Of a stretch of 64,000 nt of DNA, positions 1 to 10,069 are shown piece by piece. The notes below the pieces were generated by a model that saw only the letters and a list, made by a program, of their open reading frames with translations, was not told the DNA's origin and searched no databases. The stretch's first letter is position 1. Each line of letters opens with the position of its first letter. Origin of the DNA: Sabellastarte sp. h YS-2021 (taxonomy: Eukaryota; Annelida; Polychaeta; Sabellida; Sabellidae); assembly GCA_964017235.1 (NCBI GenBank), contig OZ024933.1:5769962-5833961 (forward strand). Reading direction: 5' to 3'. The position numbers and the translations under genes are program-made.

Positions 1-890
1 AAAGTCCATTTATCTTGATAGGCTCTAAAACAACATTAAACAACTCCTTCAGCACTTTCCAATCAATATTCTTGGTAATCAGGTCTCACCAGCACAAAGT
101 GTCAAAAACCTCAGTGGTGTTTGATTCTAATTTAACTCTTTCAGACAACGTGTCACAAGTTATAAAGTCTACCAGTGTTTATGCTAGAGATCTTTACAGA
201 ATTTGTCCCCTTCTCAACCTTAAAAAAATCAGTCCTTCTAGCAAATGCTTTGGTCAGCAGCAGATTGGACTACTGCAATTTCCTGTTTGTATCACTCACT
301 GATTTTGATTGCAGCAGGTCCAAAATTAACTTTGTAGTGTTGTCACTCACTCCTCTAAGTTCTACCATATTACACCTCAATTAAAGAAAACTCCATTGGC
401 TCCCAGTGAGGTACAGGGTACAATTTAAAATAGTCCTCATTACAAAATTCGAAACCACGGCCTACCAGCTTACCTAAGTGAAGTAATTCACCCCTACATC
501 TCCAGAAACACAAGATGCAGCAGCAATAAACTTAAGCTCCTTCACACACACACCCCCCCCCCCCCTCGTTTGATTGCACAGTTCACAAATCAAACAAACA
601 CATTTTGGATTCTTTCAGTCACTATGCCTCTGTTCTTTAGAACTCTTTCCCCTTCTAAGTAAGAAATAGTCCCTCTGTCACATCCTTCAGGAAACGCCTG
701 AAAACCCACCTGTTTAACTCCAGCTTCCCCACCTAGTCTCCACCCATAAACTCTGGATTACTGACCTTGTCCGCCCCTCAACTGTCTTGATGATTAATGT
801 ATTTGTTACCATTGTGCCCCGAGCTCCCCTTTGTGGGGAAGATATTGTGCCTCCAAAGCAGTAGATAAGATTAGATTAGACTAAACTGAA
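1..890 (+). mobile_element. L2/CR1-like LINE, 3' part, decayed
   Basis: This is the 3' end of a non-LTR retrotransposon. Translated pieces show the end of the reverse transcriptase and the region after it: FDSNLTLSDNVSQV near 120-165, then in another frame ANALVSSRLDYCN near 240-285, then a degraded 'LHWLPVRYR'-type stretch near 390-430. These are typical of L2/CR1 RT C-termini. The frame changes between 165 and 240 and stops follow, so it is dead. The 3' tail ends in short GATTA-type repeats near 865-885, the usual tail of L2-like elements. The 5' part lies outside the window or is missing. Confidence 0.8.
541..566. repeat. CA repeat and C run
   Basis: A short (CA)n tract is followed by about twelve C residues. 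It sits inside the LINE remnant and is simple sequence only. Confidence 0.8.
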
Positions 891-1409
891 ATTTTTAGCT
901 ATGGGACATAATCACTGATCCATAACCTACACCTGTACCAGAGGATGTGCAAATTGTTGTATGCAAGCCTTAGTTAAGGAATTAGAAGTACAAAGCCAGG
1001 ACATAGATATGGAAGGTCAGAATTATAATATGGCAGAAGCAAACCTGACAAATTTTATCAGCAGGTAGTCACAAGCAGGTTTTAAAGAATCATTGTGATT
1101 TTTAATTGCACTAAGAGAGATTAAAGGAGGAGTGATTTAGGAAAAGATCTTGAGTATTGTTGAAATTCTGGAGATAAATCTAAATTTATCATAATTTGTA
1201 CAAATGCTTTTTTGTTGGATATGTGAGATTTAGTGTAGTGGTTTGGTTTTGTTTTCTTATTCTGTCATTGATGATTTTAACATTTGTATATCCATTGCAA
1301 TATGTATGTGTTTAACACCAGCTACTAGATGGCAGAAAAATGCTTCCCAGTGTACTGAATAGAAGAATTGCACAATCAGAGCCCAAGTGTTACAACCAAA
1401 AACATGCTT
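891..1409. other. No gene recognised
   Basis: AT-rich DNA downstream (in minus-strand sense) of the secreted-peptide last exon. I see no coding exon or recognisable element. Confidence 0.5.
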
Positions 1410-1415
1410 TTTATT
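1410..1415 (-). promoter_or_regulatory. Polyadenylation signal AATAAA of the secreted-peptide gene
   Basis: AATAAA on the minus strand lies about 130 nt past the stop codon at 1546-1548. The position suits the 3' UTR of the peptide gene. The surrounding DNA is AT-rich, so a chance match is possible. Confidence 0.5.
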
Positions 1416-1545
1416 CATAATTAATAATAATTAATATTAATATATTAATATTATTATAACAAACTTTGACAAACACTGTAAAGTTGTCCGAAAAATGGGT
1501 CCGTCATTTTCCAAGTGTCAAAAATGCATTCAAACAACAATAATG

Positions 1546-1754
1546 TTAGCCTGCTCCTCCATAATCACCAAAGTTACAAGGATGCTGTTTCCCATACGTT
1601 TTCTTGTAGCAACATCTCGTCCTTCTGGGCTTGTCTAGATAATCCTTGCAGAATTTACTAAATCTTTTGACCTTGCAAAGCTTGTAACCTTTAGGACATT
1701 TGATGCCTTTGTAGCACTGAGCTTGGTCATAGCCCTCATAGATTTGTCCACACT
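1546..1754 (-). CDS. Last coding exon of a secreted cationic 8-cysteine peptide
   Basis: The minus-strand exon is preceded by a good acceptor (pyrimidine tract, then TAG at 1757-1755) and ends in TAA at 1548-1546. With a phase-1 intron it encodes 69 residues starting KCGQIYEGYDQAQC. There are eight cysteines, spaced C-x11-C-x5-C-x6-C-x8-C-x11-CC-x10-C, a Lys/Arg excess, and a Gly/Tyr-rich end (DYGGAG). The phase matches exactly the donors of the 54-nt basic exons at 8.6, 13.7 and 18.8 kb. The spliced product with exons 10003-10069 and 8599-8652 would be 109 residues. Small, secreted, basic and disulfide-rich suggests a host-defence (antimicrobial-type) peptide, but I do not recognise the cysteine pattern as a named family. 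A decayed DIRS element and L2 tail lie in the roughly 6.8-kb intron. Confidence 0.75.
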
Positions 1755-1789
1755 CTACAAAAATAGATGATAATGAAATCTCCTGTGAG

Positions 1790-2100
1790 GAGAAATTATT
1801 AGGTACATGTAATCCTGTGTTGTAATCATAAAGATTCTTGAGCTTTTTCAGACTCCAATGAAGAATTTGACTTGTACTTTTAAAATCATTCTTAGAAAAA
1901 TTCTAAGAATAAGACTAATTCTAAGAACAAGAATCTTTGTGAATACAGGCCCTGGTTAATAGACCAGTGTTACATTCACAAAGATTGTTTTGTCAGATTA
2001 AATTACATTTCTTTATTTTAATGAACTCTTTTTAAATTTTATATTGAAGAATGATTCTTCATTGTAAAGGACAATTCTATTTGTGGAATCCTGTGTTATT
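1790..2100. other. Intronic AT-rich DNA with short inverted sequences (possible MITE remnant)
   Basis: Contains a palindromic stretch of TTCTTAGAA-like words around 1885-1935 and a CACAAAG/CAGGGCC-like end near 1930-1955. This recalls the ends of the 60.8-kb MITE, but no clean terminal inverted repeat pair is visible. Confidence 0.3.
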
Positions 2101-2395
2101 TTAAGCACAATTTTCACACTTTTCGGTCCTGCATGTAGGTGCAGGGCAGATCAGTCCTAGGGGAGTCCTATTATCGATCAGTAAAATTTTAGTCTACACC
2201 ACCATGGGTTTTGTGTCCTGTCATCTTATTGGTCAGGCTTCTTTTCACGTGTAAGCTTGCCCTTTCCTTCTGCCATTTCAAATCTGGAGGGCAAGAAGGT
2301 GACATTGAGAAACAAAAAATTTTACTTTTTACCATTTGTTTAAGTTTTTAGTTTTTTTATGTTACTGTCTGTCGACATGGCTGGTACTTCCACTC

Positions 2396-2611
2396 ATCAG
2401 TTGCCTCCTTCAGAAAGAAGCTTAAAACATACCTATTTGCAAAAGCCTACCCACCATAGCCTCCCCCGTCACATCTGTGTCTCCTTGGTATGACCTGGCT
2501 ATGTCCCTTGATTAATGCTAACTGCCTTGCTTTATGTTTAGATGCGCCTTAGAGTCCATCAGTGATGGAGATTAAGTGCTATAAAAGTCCACATTAGATT
2601 AGATTAGATTC
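2396..2611 (+). mobile_element. L2-like LINE 3' tail nested in the DIRS Gag
   Basis: A short piece encoding SFRKKLKTYLFAKAYPP followed by a stop, then a 3' UTR with the '...TTAAGTGCTATAAAAGT' type end and GATTA repeats at 2596-2611. Gag coding starts directly afterwards. An ATG at 2377 (MAGTST) on the other side looks like the original Gag start. The LINE tail therefore appears inserted into the Gag reading frame. Confidence 0.65.
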
Positions 2612-2617
2612 CATTCG

Positions 2618-3615
2618 ATGGGCAAAGTGTCAGATTCCGAGTCGTCCATTAGTGAGTCAGACTGTGAAGCTCTGATAGCATCCGATCCTGAATCGGATGC
2701 TGAACAGCTGGAAACTAGTTCCCGTAAAGACAAGGTTGTTCAGGAAAGTAGTTCCGTAACACAAACTGTTATTAATGAAAAAATTCTTGCACAGCTTGAT
2801 AAACTTGGTAAAAGGCTCGACAGTATTGAAAACAATGTTAGTAAACAAGGTGTTGTCAAAAACAAGTGTAAAAAGTCAAAGTTGAAACCTGATTCCTCGG
2901 TCACAGTGTCACCTTGTGATCAAGTTAAGAAAATCCCAGATTTGACTGTACTTAGGCAAGACATGTCGGTGCAAGCATTGGTAGATCAGCACCTTAAACA
3001 GCTGGCGGATGCTGAGAAAACAGGTACAAAGATCAAATCTTTGCGTGGGGGTTCTGTAGAGGTTCTGGTTCCCAACCGTGTGAAATGGCCACTTGAGTAT
3101 GTCCTATCTGGCTTGAGTAAAGAACGTATATCATATGACCAGTTATCAACCACACAGTGGGTGGCTGGCTTTTGTCGCATCATGAAGGAAGAAAAAAATT
3201 CAAATATTAGGGACAATATGTTAGATTACATGATCTCGTTGTTTGATTATGCCAATGATTTTTCTTGGGATGTGGCAAAGGCCAGCCACGGGTCCTCCTC
3301 TGTAGAATGGAGCAGGGGGAAGACAGGGACTATAGTCAAACTGAAAAAATTGACAGGATACGTCGTGCCAATGCACAAAGGCATAATGTCACAACATTCG
3401 GTAACCAGAATCCCAAAAGATTAAACTCAAAACACATGAAGTCCATGCCATGCAATTATTACAATGCTGGGACCTGTTTCCATAGTAAAACACACGAGAC
3501 TAGGGGTGTATTGTACAAACATGTGTGTGCAGCCTGCCATGCGACAGGCAAGTCTTTTGGCCACCCAGAAATTGAATGTAGGTCCAAGAATAAAAAACTC
3601 CCAAAAAACGAATGA
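2618..3615 (+). pseudogene. DIRS Gag-like protein, frameshifted
   Basis: Two overlapping frames make one protein. The first (2618-3424) begins with an acidic Ser/Glu/Asp-rich region, then a predicted coiled coil (EKILAQLDKLGKRLDSIENN), then a region with RVKWPLEYVLSG. The second frame (about 3265-3615) carries the C-terminal zinc-binding stretch: C-N-Y-Y-N-x-G-T-C-x5-H, later HVCAAC and HPEIEC. This resembles the Cys/His C-terminus of DIRS Gag proteins. One frame change near 3300-3400 breaks it. The N-terminus is cut by the L2 insertion. Confidence 0.65.
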
Positions 3616-3681
3616 ACTTGGGTGGTCACACGAATATGACCACCCAAAGACAAAAAAACTAAAGTATATTACTCGTCTGTT

Positions 3682-5522
3682 GTGTCAAAGGCCAGGCAAC
3701 AGTCAAACATTGATAAAAATTTGGCCATTAGGTATTTCAACAAACAGAAAGCATATCAAAGTATAAGTGCCAACAAATCTTATGCAGATGCGCTAAAGTA
3801 TGGCAAAAATACTCTTGCTAAGGTTAACAACACCATACTACCACCTAGTCACATAACAAAGTCGGATCCGGTAAAACAAGGTGTATCCACAACAATTGGC
3901 AGAATCCCAGCCAATCTGGTCAATGCGACCACATGCTTTAACAAGACCTACAAGCAAGAATCTCCCGTACATATCACCTTGCATAATAGATTCAATGTTT
4001 TCAACACTGTTGATACAACAGACGAGGTGGATATTTCTTTGGTGGGAAAAAAAAACGAAACTGGGTGTCCTGATGAGGTTAACAAACACACCAAGCTGGG
4101 TAAGATGGCTACAAATAATTATACTTCTGTAAACTCTGTAGTACGGAACGTTTCAACTGACGGACATAGCCGTACCCATAGTGTTGATTCTAAAGAAGTA
4201 TTTGACAGAAACTATGTCCTCAATAGCTGTGACAATGTTACCCACATATCATGTACCAGGGGTGCTGAGAATGATAGTAACCATTTGAACTCTGTTGTTC
4301 ACAAGTTACAGTTTGGTTTTCTGCCTTCAGAAACCTTAAAACTTTATACAGGGGATCCCGTATACTATGAACAAATCCCAGATATCATAGCAACACATTT
4401 AATGGTTAAGAAAAGTGGTTTACCTAATTTCCTTCAATGTCGCATACCAGTTACATCCAACTTGAACGTTGACAGGTGGCGTTTCTACTTGCTCCCAGAT
4501 CTATTGGAGTACGGTTTTCCCATTGACTTTGACCGGAATTCTGCACTCACCTCCACATTTGTCAACCATACTTCGGCACTGCAAAATTGGGATCATGTGG
4601 CCAAATATATAAGTGAGGAACTTCAACATGAAGCAATCATGGGTCCATTTACCAAACCACCTTTTCCCATTCATATTTCTCCTTTAATGACTAGGGATAA
4701 GCAAGATTCCCTACAAAAAAGAACTATCATGGACCTTAGTTGGCCAAAAGGTATATCAGTTAATAATGGGGTTGACAAAGATAAGTACTTGGACACTCCA
4801 TATACCCTTAACTATCCTTCAGTAGACAACATAACTGCCTCACTGTGTAAGCTAGGTCCAGCAGCTCAGCTCTTCAAAATAGACATAAATAGAGCTTTCC
4901 TACAGATCAAAGTTGATCCTGGGGATATAGACCTTCTAGGTATCAAATTTGAGGATCACTATTTCATTGATTTATCGGTTCCATTCAGATACAGGCATAC
5001 TTCAAAAATTTTTCAGGTTGCACTGACTCAATTTGCCATATTATGGCTAAACATGGCTTTCCAGGTCTCTACAATTACATTGCTGACCTCATCTTTACTG
5101 GATTGCCCTCAAAAATTCATCTTGCATATGAATTCCTAAAGAATCTATTGTCAGAACTAGGTCTGGACATCAGTGATAAGAAACTGGTACCCCCAAGTAC
5201 ATCTGCAGTCTGTGTGGGCATACTAATTAACACTGTAGATAGAACCATATCAATTCCTCCCAAGAAACTTGAGGACATAGTCCATACTTGTAAAAATTGG
5301 AAAACTAAAACATATTGCAGTAAAAATCAACTTCAGTCACTCCTGGGCAGTCTTTTGTACATAACAAAATGCGTCAAACCTGCCAGGATATTCCTCAATA
5401 GAATACTCCAATTACTCAGAGATAACTTTGAAAATACAAAAACTCTACTGAATACGGAATTTTTCAGATTTTTGGCATTTGGCATTTTTGGCATGGTCCA
5501 ATGCATCCTTATCTCAATTTAA
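3682..5522 (+). pseudogene. DIRS reverse transcriptase, frameshifted, catalytic Asp lost
   Basis: The first frame (3682-5139) has a low-complexity N-terminal part, then the RT fingers and palm: QKRTIMDLSWPKGISVNNGV, and DINRAFLQIKVDPGD as motif A with its Asp. The frame then shifts near 5040-5100, and the rest is read at 5043-5522. There the catalytic box reads YIAD (5076-5087) instead of the usual Y-x-D-D, followed by TGLPSK and the connection region (LGLDISDKKLVPPS, then LLGSLLYITKCVKPAR). The missing first Asp and the frameshift make this copy inactive. Confidence 0.8.
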
Positions 5523-6037
5523 TGGAGTTACCTACTATGACCAAAAGTTCTCTAGAATTCCGGTCCATTTGGATGCATCTCTTACAGGATTGGGGGATCA
5601 TTTTGATTCAATGGTTTATTCCCTCCCCATACCTCTAGGTTTTATGGGTTATACAAATCATACACCTAGAGACACTCAACATTGTGGTAGCTGCCAAGAT
5701 ATGGGCAACCCATTGGTCAAACAAAAAAGTTTAAATGTTCTGTGATAATATGGCAGTGGTAGAAGTCCTAACGACTGGTAAGACTAGGGATAGAACTCTA
5801 GCCACATGTGCCAGAAATCTCTGGCTTATTGCAGCTATATTCAACATTGATTTCATCTTCTCTCATATTCCTGGTGTCAAAAATACTGTAGCTGACCTAC
5901 TATCCCGTTGGCAAAATGACCTACACCATAGCAGCAGACAGAATGGACCATGGCTTTACGCCCAACACTTTAAGGCAGGATGTGGTCTGATTTTCAGGCT
6001 TTTAAGGTGGCAGCTGGGCTGCTCACCTCTCAGGTAA
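5479..6037 (+). pseudogene. DIRS RNase H domain, frameshifted
   Basis: Follows the RT directly. One frame (5479-5745) has VHLDASLTGLGDHF with the first RNase H Asp. The next (5735-6037) has FCDNMAVVEVLTTGKTRD and the end SHIPGVKNTVADLLSRW, the usual C-terminal signature of DIRS and Ty3 RNase H. At least one frame change separates the two parts near 5735. Confidence 0.75.
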
Positions 6038-6863
6038 ATACACACATCTTGCTTGCTTTTATGGAGTATCTACACTCCAATGCCCAGTCAAAATCCAATA
6101 TTTCCAATTATATGGCCACTATTAGGGCCTTCCACATCATATATGGTCTTTCTACTCATTGCTTCAGGGATGAGCGTTTGTCACTTTTTCTTAAATCCAT
6201 CCAGAATTCAGCCCCTCTTACTACTAGGAGGAGTACACTTATCGACATTGAAACTCTCCATGATATTATTCACCAATGTGCAAATATGGACAACCCCATC
6301 ATTTTAGGCCCCTTTATCTACTATGTTTCTTTTCCTTTCTTAGGTTGTCCAATATCTTACCCCATACTACTTCCTCATTCGACGTTACCAGACAGTTGGC
6401 TCGGGGAGATTTTATAACACAAGATCAGGGTGGTTTGCTTCTCGTGAAATGGTCTAAGACCATTCAGAATCGTAGAGATACCATGACACTGCCTCTCCCC
6501 TGCTTGGGATCCTCCCCTTTGTGCCCAATTGCTGCCCTTAAATTAATGAATCAGGTCCTTCCCGCTGAACAAAATGCTCCCCTATTTTTGCTTCCACATA
6601 AACGAGGTCTAGTACCACTCACAGATTCAGTGGCTCGAAAACACCTAAAGTCTGTATCACTGGCTCTGGGTATAGCCCCTCCTTAGACATTCCATGCTTT
6701 TCGCAGGGCTGGGGCCTCATGGGCTTTTCATAATGGGGTTCCCCTTGAATACATCAAAAAACATGGTACGTGGAAATTGGATGCTGTCCACACATATTTA
6801 GTTTCCTCCCCCTCCTTGTCATCCCCTGTTTCCCAGGCTTTTGCTGCTTCCCTTTCCTCCTAG
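5980..6863 (+). pseudogene. DIRS tyrosine recombinase, broken
   Basis: Three frames give one recombinase. The N-terminal core-binding part is read at 5980-6330 (NISNYMATIRAFHIIYGL), the first catalytic part at 6276-6683 (FLRLSNILPHT, with the box-I Arg), then a TAG at 6684-6686 interrupts. Reading continues in the same frame with FHAFRRAG (H-x-x-R), a later His and VHTYL with the nucleophile Tyr, ending at TAG 6861-6863. The R, H-x-x-R and Y residues are all kept, so inactivation is by a frameshift near 6330 and one nonsense codon. Confidence 0.8.
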
Positions 6864-7450
6864 CTTACTACTTCCTACTTGGCACTTGGTTGCTTTTCCA
6901 TCTTCAAAACTTTAACCACTTGCCAGCCACTTTTCATATCTGGCTTACTTATATGTGGCATGGCTTTACTCCACTTACTATAAACTAAATTGCATAACTG
7001 TACAGGTTTAAAATTTAAATTATTCACATAAACATTACCCATACTCTTTTCATGTTTTGGTTTACATCTACGTAGTATGGTCTTCCTCTACCTTGGAGTA
7101 AAATCCATTTTCGCCTATCATACCTACAGTCATATTCACCTGCTTTTCTGCCATGGGGTCTATCCATAACCATGTAGTATATACTCAGATACACTGTCTC
7201 CACTGGTTGCATGTTCTCACTCCTTACATGGGTTTGAACCCATGTCCTTATGGCTATGCCATATTCGGGGTCACCTCACATTTCTTTCAAGGTCAAGGAA
7301 ATTGCTTGACCTTGTAACAAATTTCACCTGTCTCACTTTCGGTAGTGGTGACCTCCCCTTTTTTCAAGGTCGAGTCAAATTGACTCACCTTGACAAAATT
7401 ATTCATTCTCATTAGATCTATTCTGTGAGTTCCTCCAACCAGTGGTATCA
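6864..7450. repeat. DIRS 3' non-coding region with palindromes
   Basis: Non-coding end of the DIRS element. A perfect palindrome ACATGGGTTTGAACCCATGT lies near 7227-7246. CCACTGGTTG near 7200 reappears inverted near 7440. Two AAGGTC-based inverted repeats lie between 7285 and 7400. These may be pieces of the complex inverted termini that DIRS elements carry. Confidence 0.45.
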
Positions 7451-8524
7451 TAAAGCAAGTTCAGTAATATAAAGTTTATGAATAAAGCAAATGTAATATA
7501 ACTTGTTATGTGCATATTGAAAATATTTGGTAGATTGAATAGATATTTAAACTGGGGACTGTTAATAATTTGAATAATCCGGTGATATTTATTATTTTAG
7601 TTTTAACACTTGTCTTCTCTTTTAATATAATAAAACTTTTAAAGGTGTGGTTTCTAATGTTAAAATCAATACATTTTAATAAATAAATTTAATTATATGA
7701 CAGTTTATAAAGGATCTCTGTCATCCCAGTTCAAGCTGGGAGATAGTATCAATAATATTACTTGGTAGTCAGAGTTGGAAATTGACAACCATTTGACAAA
7801 GGTCATATTAGTACTACGTGTTCAGAGAGGTTTTTTTTGTGCTGTGTATAAACTAAACTCAATGGAAACATGATATTTAGAAGACATGCAGAAGAAAGTA
7901 GTGGTCAGTAGCATTTTATAAATAGGTTATGCACAACTTTCTTCTTGGAATGACATAATATTTGCATAATTATGAAGACATGTTACAAGATGCTAGATGC
8001 TCTGTTTACAAGAATATTTAGTACATCATTTTGGCTGGCCTATTTTCTACTAAATGAGTGATACCAAAAGTTGAAATTGAGCCTTTAAATCACTGAATTT
8101 AACAGATTTTTTGGCTTTGCGAATCGCTTACAAAAACTTTTATGACACAAATGTGTAATGTGTTAATTTTGAAGAAATTCTTGAAAAATCAACCCATGAA
8201 GAGAATAGACAACTGATTATTTTGTGCAAGTTTCCTCATTTTTAGCATTCAACAACTGTGGTACAATGCTACAATACATGAATGTCACATTTAAAAAACG
8301 CCTTCTTCCATTCTGGACGCATCAACATGTTTGTGATCAAGAATTTTTGTAGCATAGGTATATTTTAGAGAGATGCCGGGTTAATTGGCTGCAATATGCA
8401 TCTATTTATCACTCTTATTTGATATCAGAAAAGTGAAGCAGGACAGTTGTGTTTAGAATGCCCAGTCATTTTGGTATCTATAATCAGAATGAGGGTGGCA
8501 GGGGTCAGTTTATCTAAAGTCAAT
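7451..8524. other. No gene recognised; intron of the peptide gene
   Basis: AT-rich single-copy-looking DNA between the DIRS element and the first array unit. I see no exon and no clear repeat. Confidence 0.5.
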
Positions 8525-8598
8525 GGTCAAGGCAACCAAAATTGCTTCAGACAACTCAGACTGGAGGAGAATTTGTGATATGAGTGATTGTAACTTAC

Positions 8599-8652
8599 TG
8601 CCAATATACTGGTCAGGCTTTGGTCTACGTCTTCTTCTCCTTTGGGGATTAT
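8599..8652 (-). CDS. Basic propeptide-like exon, unit 1 (secreted peptide gene)
   Basis: 54-nt minus-strand exon between acceptor TTTTAG (ending 8653) and donor GTAAGT (from 8598), phase 1 on both sides. It encodes D-N-P-Q, six arginines in a row, then PKPDQYIG. The arginine run is a likely proprotein-convertase site, so the mature chain may begin at PKPDQYIG. The plus-strand paralogue at 56392-56445 has the same length, phase and RPKP[DE]QY[IF]G ending. It joins in frame to the last exon at 1546-1754. Confidence 0.75.
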
Positions 8653-10002
8653 CTAAAATTTTCAGAAAGTGTGCATTTAATAAGTACAATTAAAATTAAT
8701 TTAGATTCATGGCAATGTTATGGAAATTTAAGCATTGTAGTTGGAATACTGCAACATTCCTTTTGTAAATGTCAGATCAACTATTAAGATTTGCCCAAAC
8801 GTAACTGCAGACTTGAGATATTAAGATAAAACTGCTTTCAAACAAGAATAACATTTTGTAAATGTGAGACAACTATTACGATCTTGCCAAAAGTAACTGC
8901 AGATTTGTGATATTAAGATAAGAATGCCTTCAAGCAAGAATAATTGTTTGATGTCAATCTAGTTTATTTTCTTGTCAGTCTGATTATTACATGAACTATA
9001 GTTAAATATATTTTTATGAATATTCAAAGGTGCAGTTTGAAAAACTGAGGAAATGATAGCAGACTGGTGGTGTGACAGACATAATTTTTGTGGTTTGCAA
9101 ATTTTCTCACAGACAGAAACAAGGTTTGGTGATTTTATTATACTGACACATTCTTACTGCACTAAACTATGTGAAATATGTTTATGTGTACATTAACTTT
9201 CTGTAGTACTTAAAAATGCCCACATTTGTTTCAAAGCTTTTAGACACATTTTTGGAAATAAATATGCATTTTTGTCTTTACATATATTGTTTTTATTTGC
9301 AATTGAAGAGGTCAGATATTTCATAATAACTATAATCTGTATAATTTTCAATCTGATATACAAAGACAATTCGAACCAGTATGTTCACTATAGCTTCTGC
9401 TATTTGAATTTTAAACTTCAATTGTACTTGCATTATCTTTTGATATATAAAACCCAGTTCACATCATCAAATACAGCACTTTACAACCTAGCTCCTGCTG
9501 ATTTAGCAACATTTTCTGTCCGGTTATAAGTTTGTAAAATCTCAAATGGTGTCTCATTAAAACCATACAGGCTAGAAATTAAGGAAAACATCTTTTTTAG
9601 TAATTAATTACTTTCTACAGTAAATAGATCACTAGTTTGTTGGAAACGGACAATGTTAATACATATAATGGAACCATGATCATATATATATATTTCTATA
9701 TAAGTTAAAGATTTTCATCTTCAGTAGTTATAAAATACTTTCCTGGGAATAATGACTACTATTTTGTTGATAATTAAATTGAAACTGACAATCTTGATAT
9801 AGATGTTTGAACCAATATGATATTAATATCAGAACTATTATCTTATATGATAGGATAGCAACATTGATATTTCACATCTCAAAGAAAAATATAATCACAC
9901 AGTAAAGTTATAACTGTACTTACTACTGACATATAAGACCTTCAGGGGCTAGGTGGCTGTGCTTAATAATAAAATTAATATAATATCAACAAAAATTCTT
10001 AC
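8653..10002. other. Intron between signal and basic exons, unit 1
   Basis: About 1.35 kb, AT-rich, no further exon seen. Small differences from units 2 and 3 are scattered here, including a 7-bp difference near 9850 and many substitutions. Confidence 0.6.
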
Positions 10003-10069
10003 CTGAACAAACCTCAGATACAATCAACAGCATCACCATTGCCACAAGGGCAATTTTGCTTGAAAACAT
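10003..10069 (-). CDS. Signal-peptide exon, unit 1 (secreted peptide gene)
   Basis: Minus-strand ATG at 10069-10067 opens 22 codons plus one base: MFSSKIALVAMVMLLIVSEVCS, then donor GTAAG at 10002. It has a short charged start, a hydrophobic core and small residues at the end, a standard secretory signal peptide. The phase-1 donor fits the basic exon at 8599-8652. A CCAG acceptor at 10094-10091 precedes it, and the block ATTTTGTGCTGTTA upstream of the ATG is conserved in the plus-strand paralogue, so a 5' UTR intron is likely. Unit 1 lacks two codons (Met-Leu) present in units 2 and 3. Confidence 0.78.

Larger units (their letters stand above)
2100..7450 (+). mobile_element. DIRS-type retrotransposon, decayed
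   Basis: Order of parts: Gag with a zinc-binding end, RT, RNase H, then a tyrosine recombinase, with no integrase and no LTRs. This is the DIRS order. Several frameshifts and stops break it. The boundaries are approximate because I could not pair the terminal repeats with confidence. The left part (about 2100-2395) holds a candidate leader and the Gag start. An L2 tail is nested at 2396-2611. The element lies in the long intron before the last exon of the peptide gene, in the opposite orientation. Confidence 0.8.

Noticed and set aside
7227-7246. tRNA-like B box GGGTTTGAACCC in the DIRS 3' region
   Set aside because: It is the centre of a perfect palindrome and no A box or cloverleaf can be built around it.
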